A stretch of DNA of 13,476 nucleotides, from the NCBI GenBank assembly GCA_964504645.1, contig CAZDGB010000211.1:1-13476 (forward strand). The letters are read 5' to 3'. The DNA is from CAZDGB01 sp964504645. Its GTDB lineage: Bacteria; Planctomycetota; Planctomycetia; Planctomycetales; Planctomycetaceae. Shown piece after piece: positions 13,187-13,476 of this stretch. Every line of letters begins with the position of its first letter. The first letter of the stretch is position 1. The notes under the pieces are model-generated. The model worked only from the letters and a program-made list of their open reading frames with translations. It searched no databases and was not told the origin of the DNA. The position numbers and the translations under genes are program-made.

Positions 13187-13324
13187 TTCTCCCCTCTCCC
13201 CTGGAGGGAGAGGGGCCGGGGGTGAGGGGAGGTCCCTGACGTCGAACGTGTGCAAGGAACAACGTTCGTCTGTGACCTCCCTCATCCGGCCTTCGGCCAC
13301 CTTCTCCCTCCAGGGGAGAAGGGG
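13187..13324. repeat. Hairpin repeat with two inverted arms
   Basis: The left arm (13187-13234) and right arm (13274-13324) are inverted copies sharing tctcccctggagggaga (13195-13211 and 13303-13319) and a common inner end. A further short pairing (cgaacgt and acgttcg) continues in the loop. Translated, it gives the low-information peptide EKVAEGRMRE and a proline-rich one, known as a tell-tale of dispersed repeats in many GC-rich genomes. It sits between the alcohol dehydrogenase and HAD genes and could attenuate transcription. Confidence 0.8.
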
Positions 13325-13348
13325 TAACAATCCAATACACCACTTCCA

Positions 13349-13476
13349 TCAACTTGCCGGAAATTCGATCAGCGGCCGTACGGCGCGGCCCGCTTCCAGG
13401 TCGTCCAGCGCGGAATTGATCTCGTCGAGCGGATAGCGACGATCCAGGAACGGTTCACAGCGCAGTTGGCCCGAGA
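13349..13476 (-). CDS. Zinc-type alcohol dehydrogenase, C-terminal fragment
   Basis: Only the last 41 residues are in the window; the gene continues beyond its right edge. It ends in FLDRRYPLDEINSALDDLEA and GRAVRPLIEF, the typical C-terminal segment of zinc-dependent medium-chain alcohol dehydrogenases, where Y-x-L-D-E-I-N-x-A-x-x-D-L closes the catalytic domain. The stop is at 13349-13351. In this neighbourhood it might oxidise a sugar or polyol precursor, but zinc ligands and NAD site are outside the window. It is separated from the HAD gene by the hairpin repeat. Confidence 0.75.
   Translation of the reverse strand, partial: SGQLRCEPFLDRRYPLDEINSALDDLEAGRAVRPLIEFPAS

Overview
The window looks like a piece of a GC-rich planctomycete-type chromosome (Pirellulales-like). 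This is judged from the family look of the proteins only: a secreted squalene-cyclase-like toroid protein with HEAT repeats, several small membrane or secreted proteins of a kind I associate with planctomycetes, GTG starts, and many short palindromic intergenic repeats. No rRNA, tRNA, CRISPR array or transposase is visible, and no database search was possible.

Left third (1 to about 3260) is an accessory patchwork of small genes on both strands. It opens with a gene-free stretch holding three hairpin repeats. A small secreted protein (413-727, +) follows. Next come three minus-strand genes: an Imm53-like immunity protein (751-1074), a small W-rich membrane protein (1150-1431) and a 117-aa membrane protein (1487-1840). 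Facing away from these are two plus-strand paralogues of the W-rich membrane protein (1921-2208 and 2201-2476, overlapping by 8 bases), a small soluble protein (2559-2831, GTG start) and a four-helix membrane protein (2900-3259). A leader of about 40 bp is repeated immediately before the Imm53 gene and the 117-aa gene, and its far end appears again in the first 12 bases of the window. No toxin for Imm53 is visible.

Middle and right (3382 to the end) are larger, denser genes. A secreted toroid/HEAT protein (3382-5091) comes first. The plus-strand set C-methyltransferase (5190-6452), Gfo/Idh/MocA oxidoreductase (6491-7564) and RmlD-like sugar reductase (7568-8539) runs head-on, with a 16-bp gap, into a minus-strand set. 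In transcription order the minus set is: the C-terminus of a zinc-type alcohol dehydrogenase (13349 to the edge), a hairpin repeat, a HAD phosphatase-like protein (12542-13159), an APH-fold kinase (11523-12545, overlapping the HAD gene by GTGA), a 186-bp inverted-repeat element, a methyltransferase (10642-11304), an extended SDR/NDP-sugar dehydratase-like protein (9616-10635) and a family 2 glycosyltransferase (8556-9575).

Together the right-hand genes are best read as a cluster that makes and transfers a modified (deoxy-, C-methyl- or O-methyl-) nucleotide sugar for a surface polysaccharide or glycolipid. Ketone formation by an SDR, C-methylation, reduction by RmlD-like and Gfo/Idh enzymes and transfer by GT2 all fit. 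The kinase/phosphatase pair and the alcohol dehydrogenase are less easily placed. The final sugar cannot be named from sequence alone.
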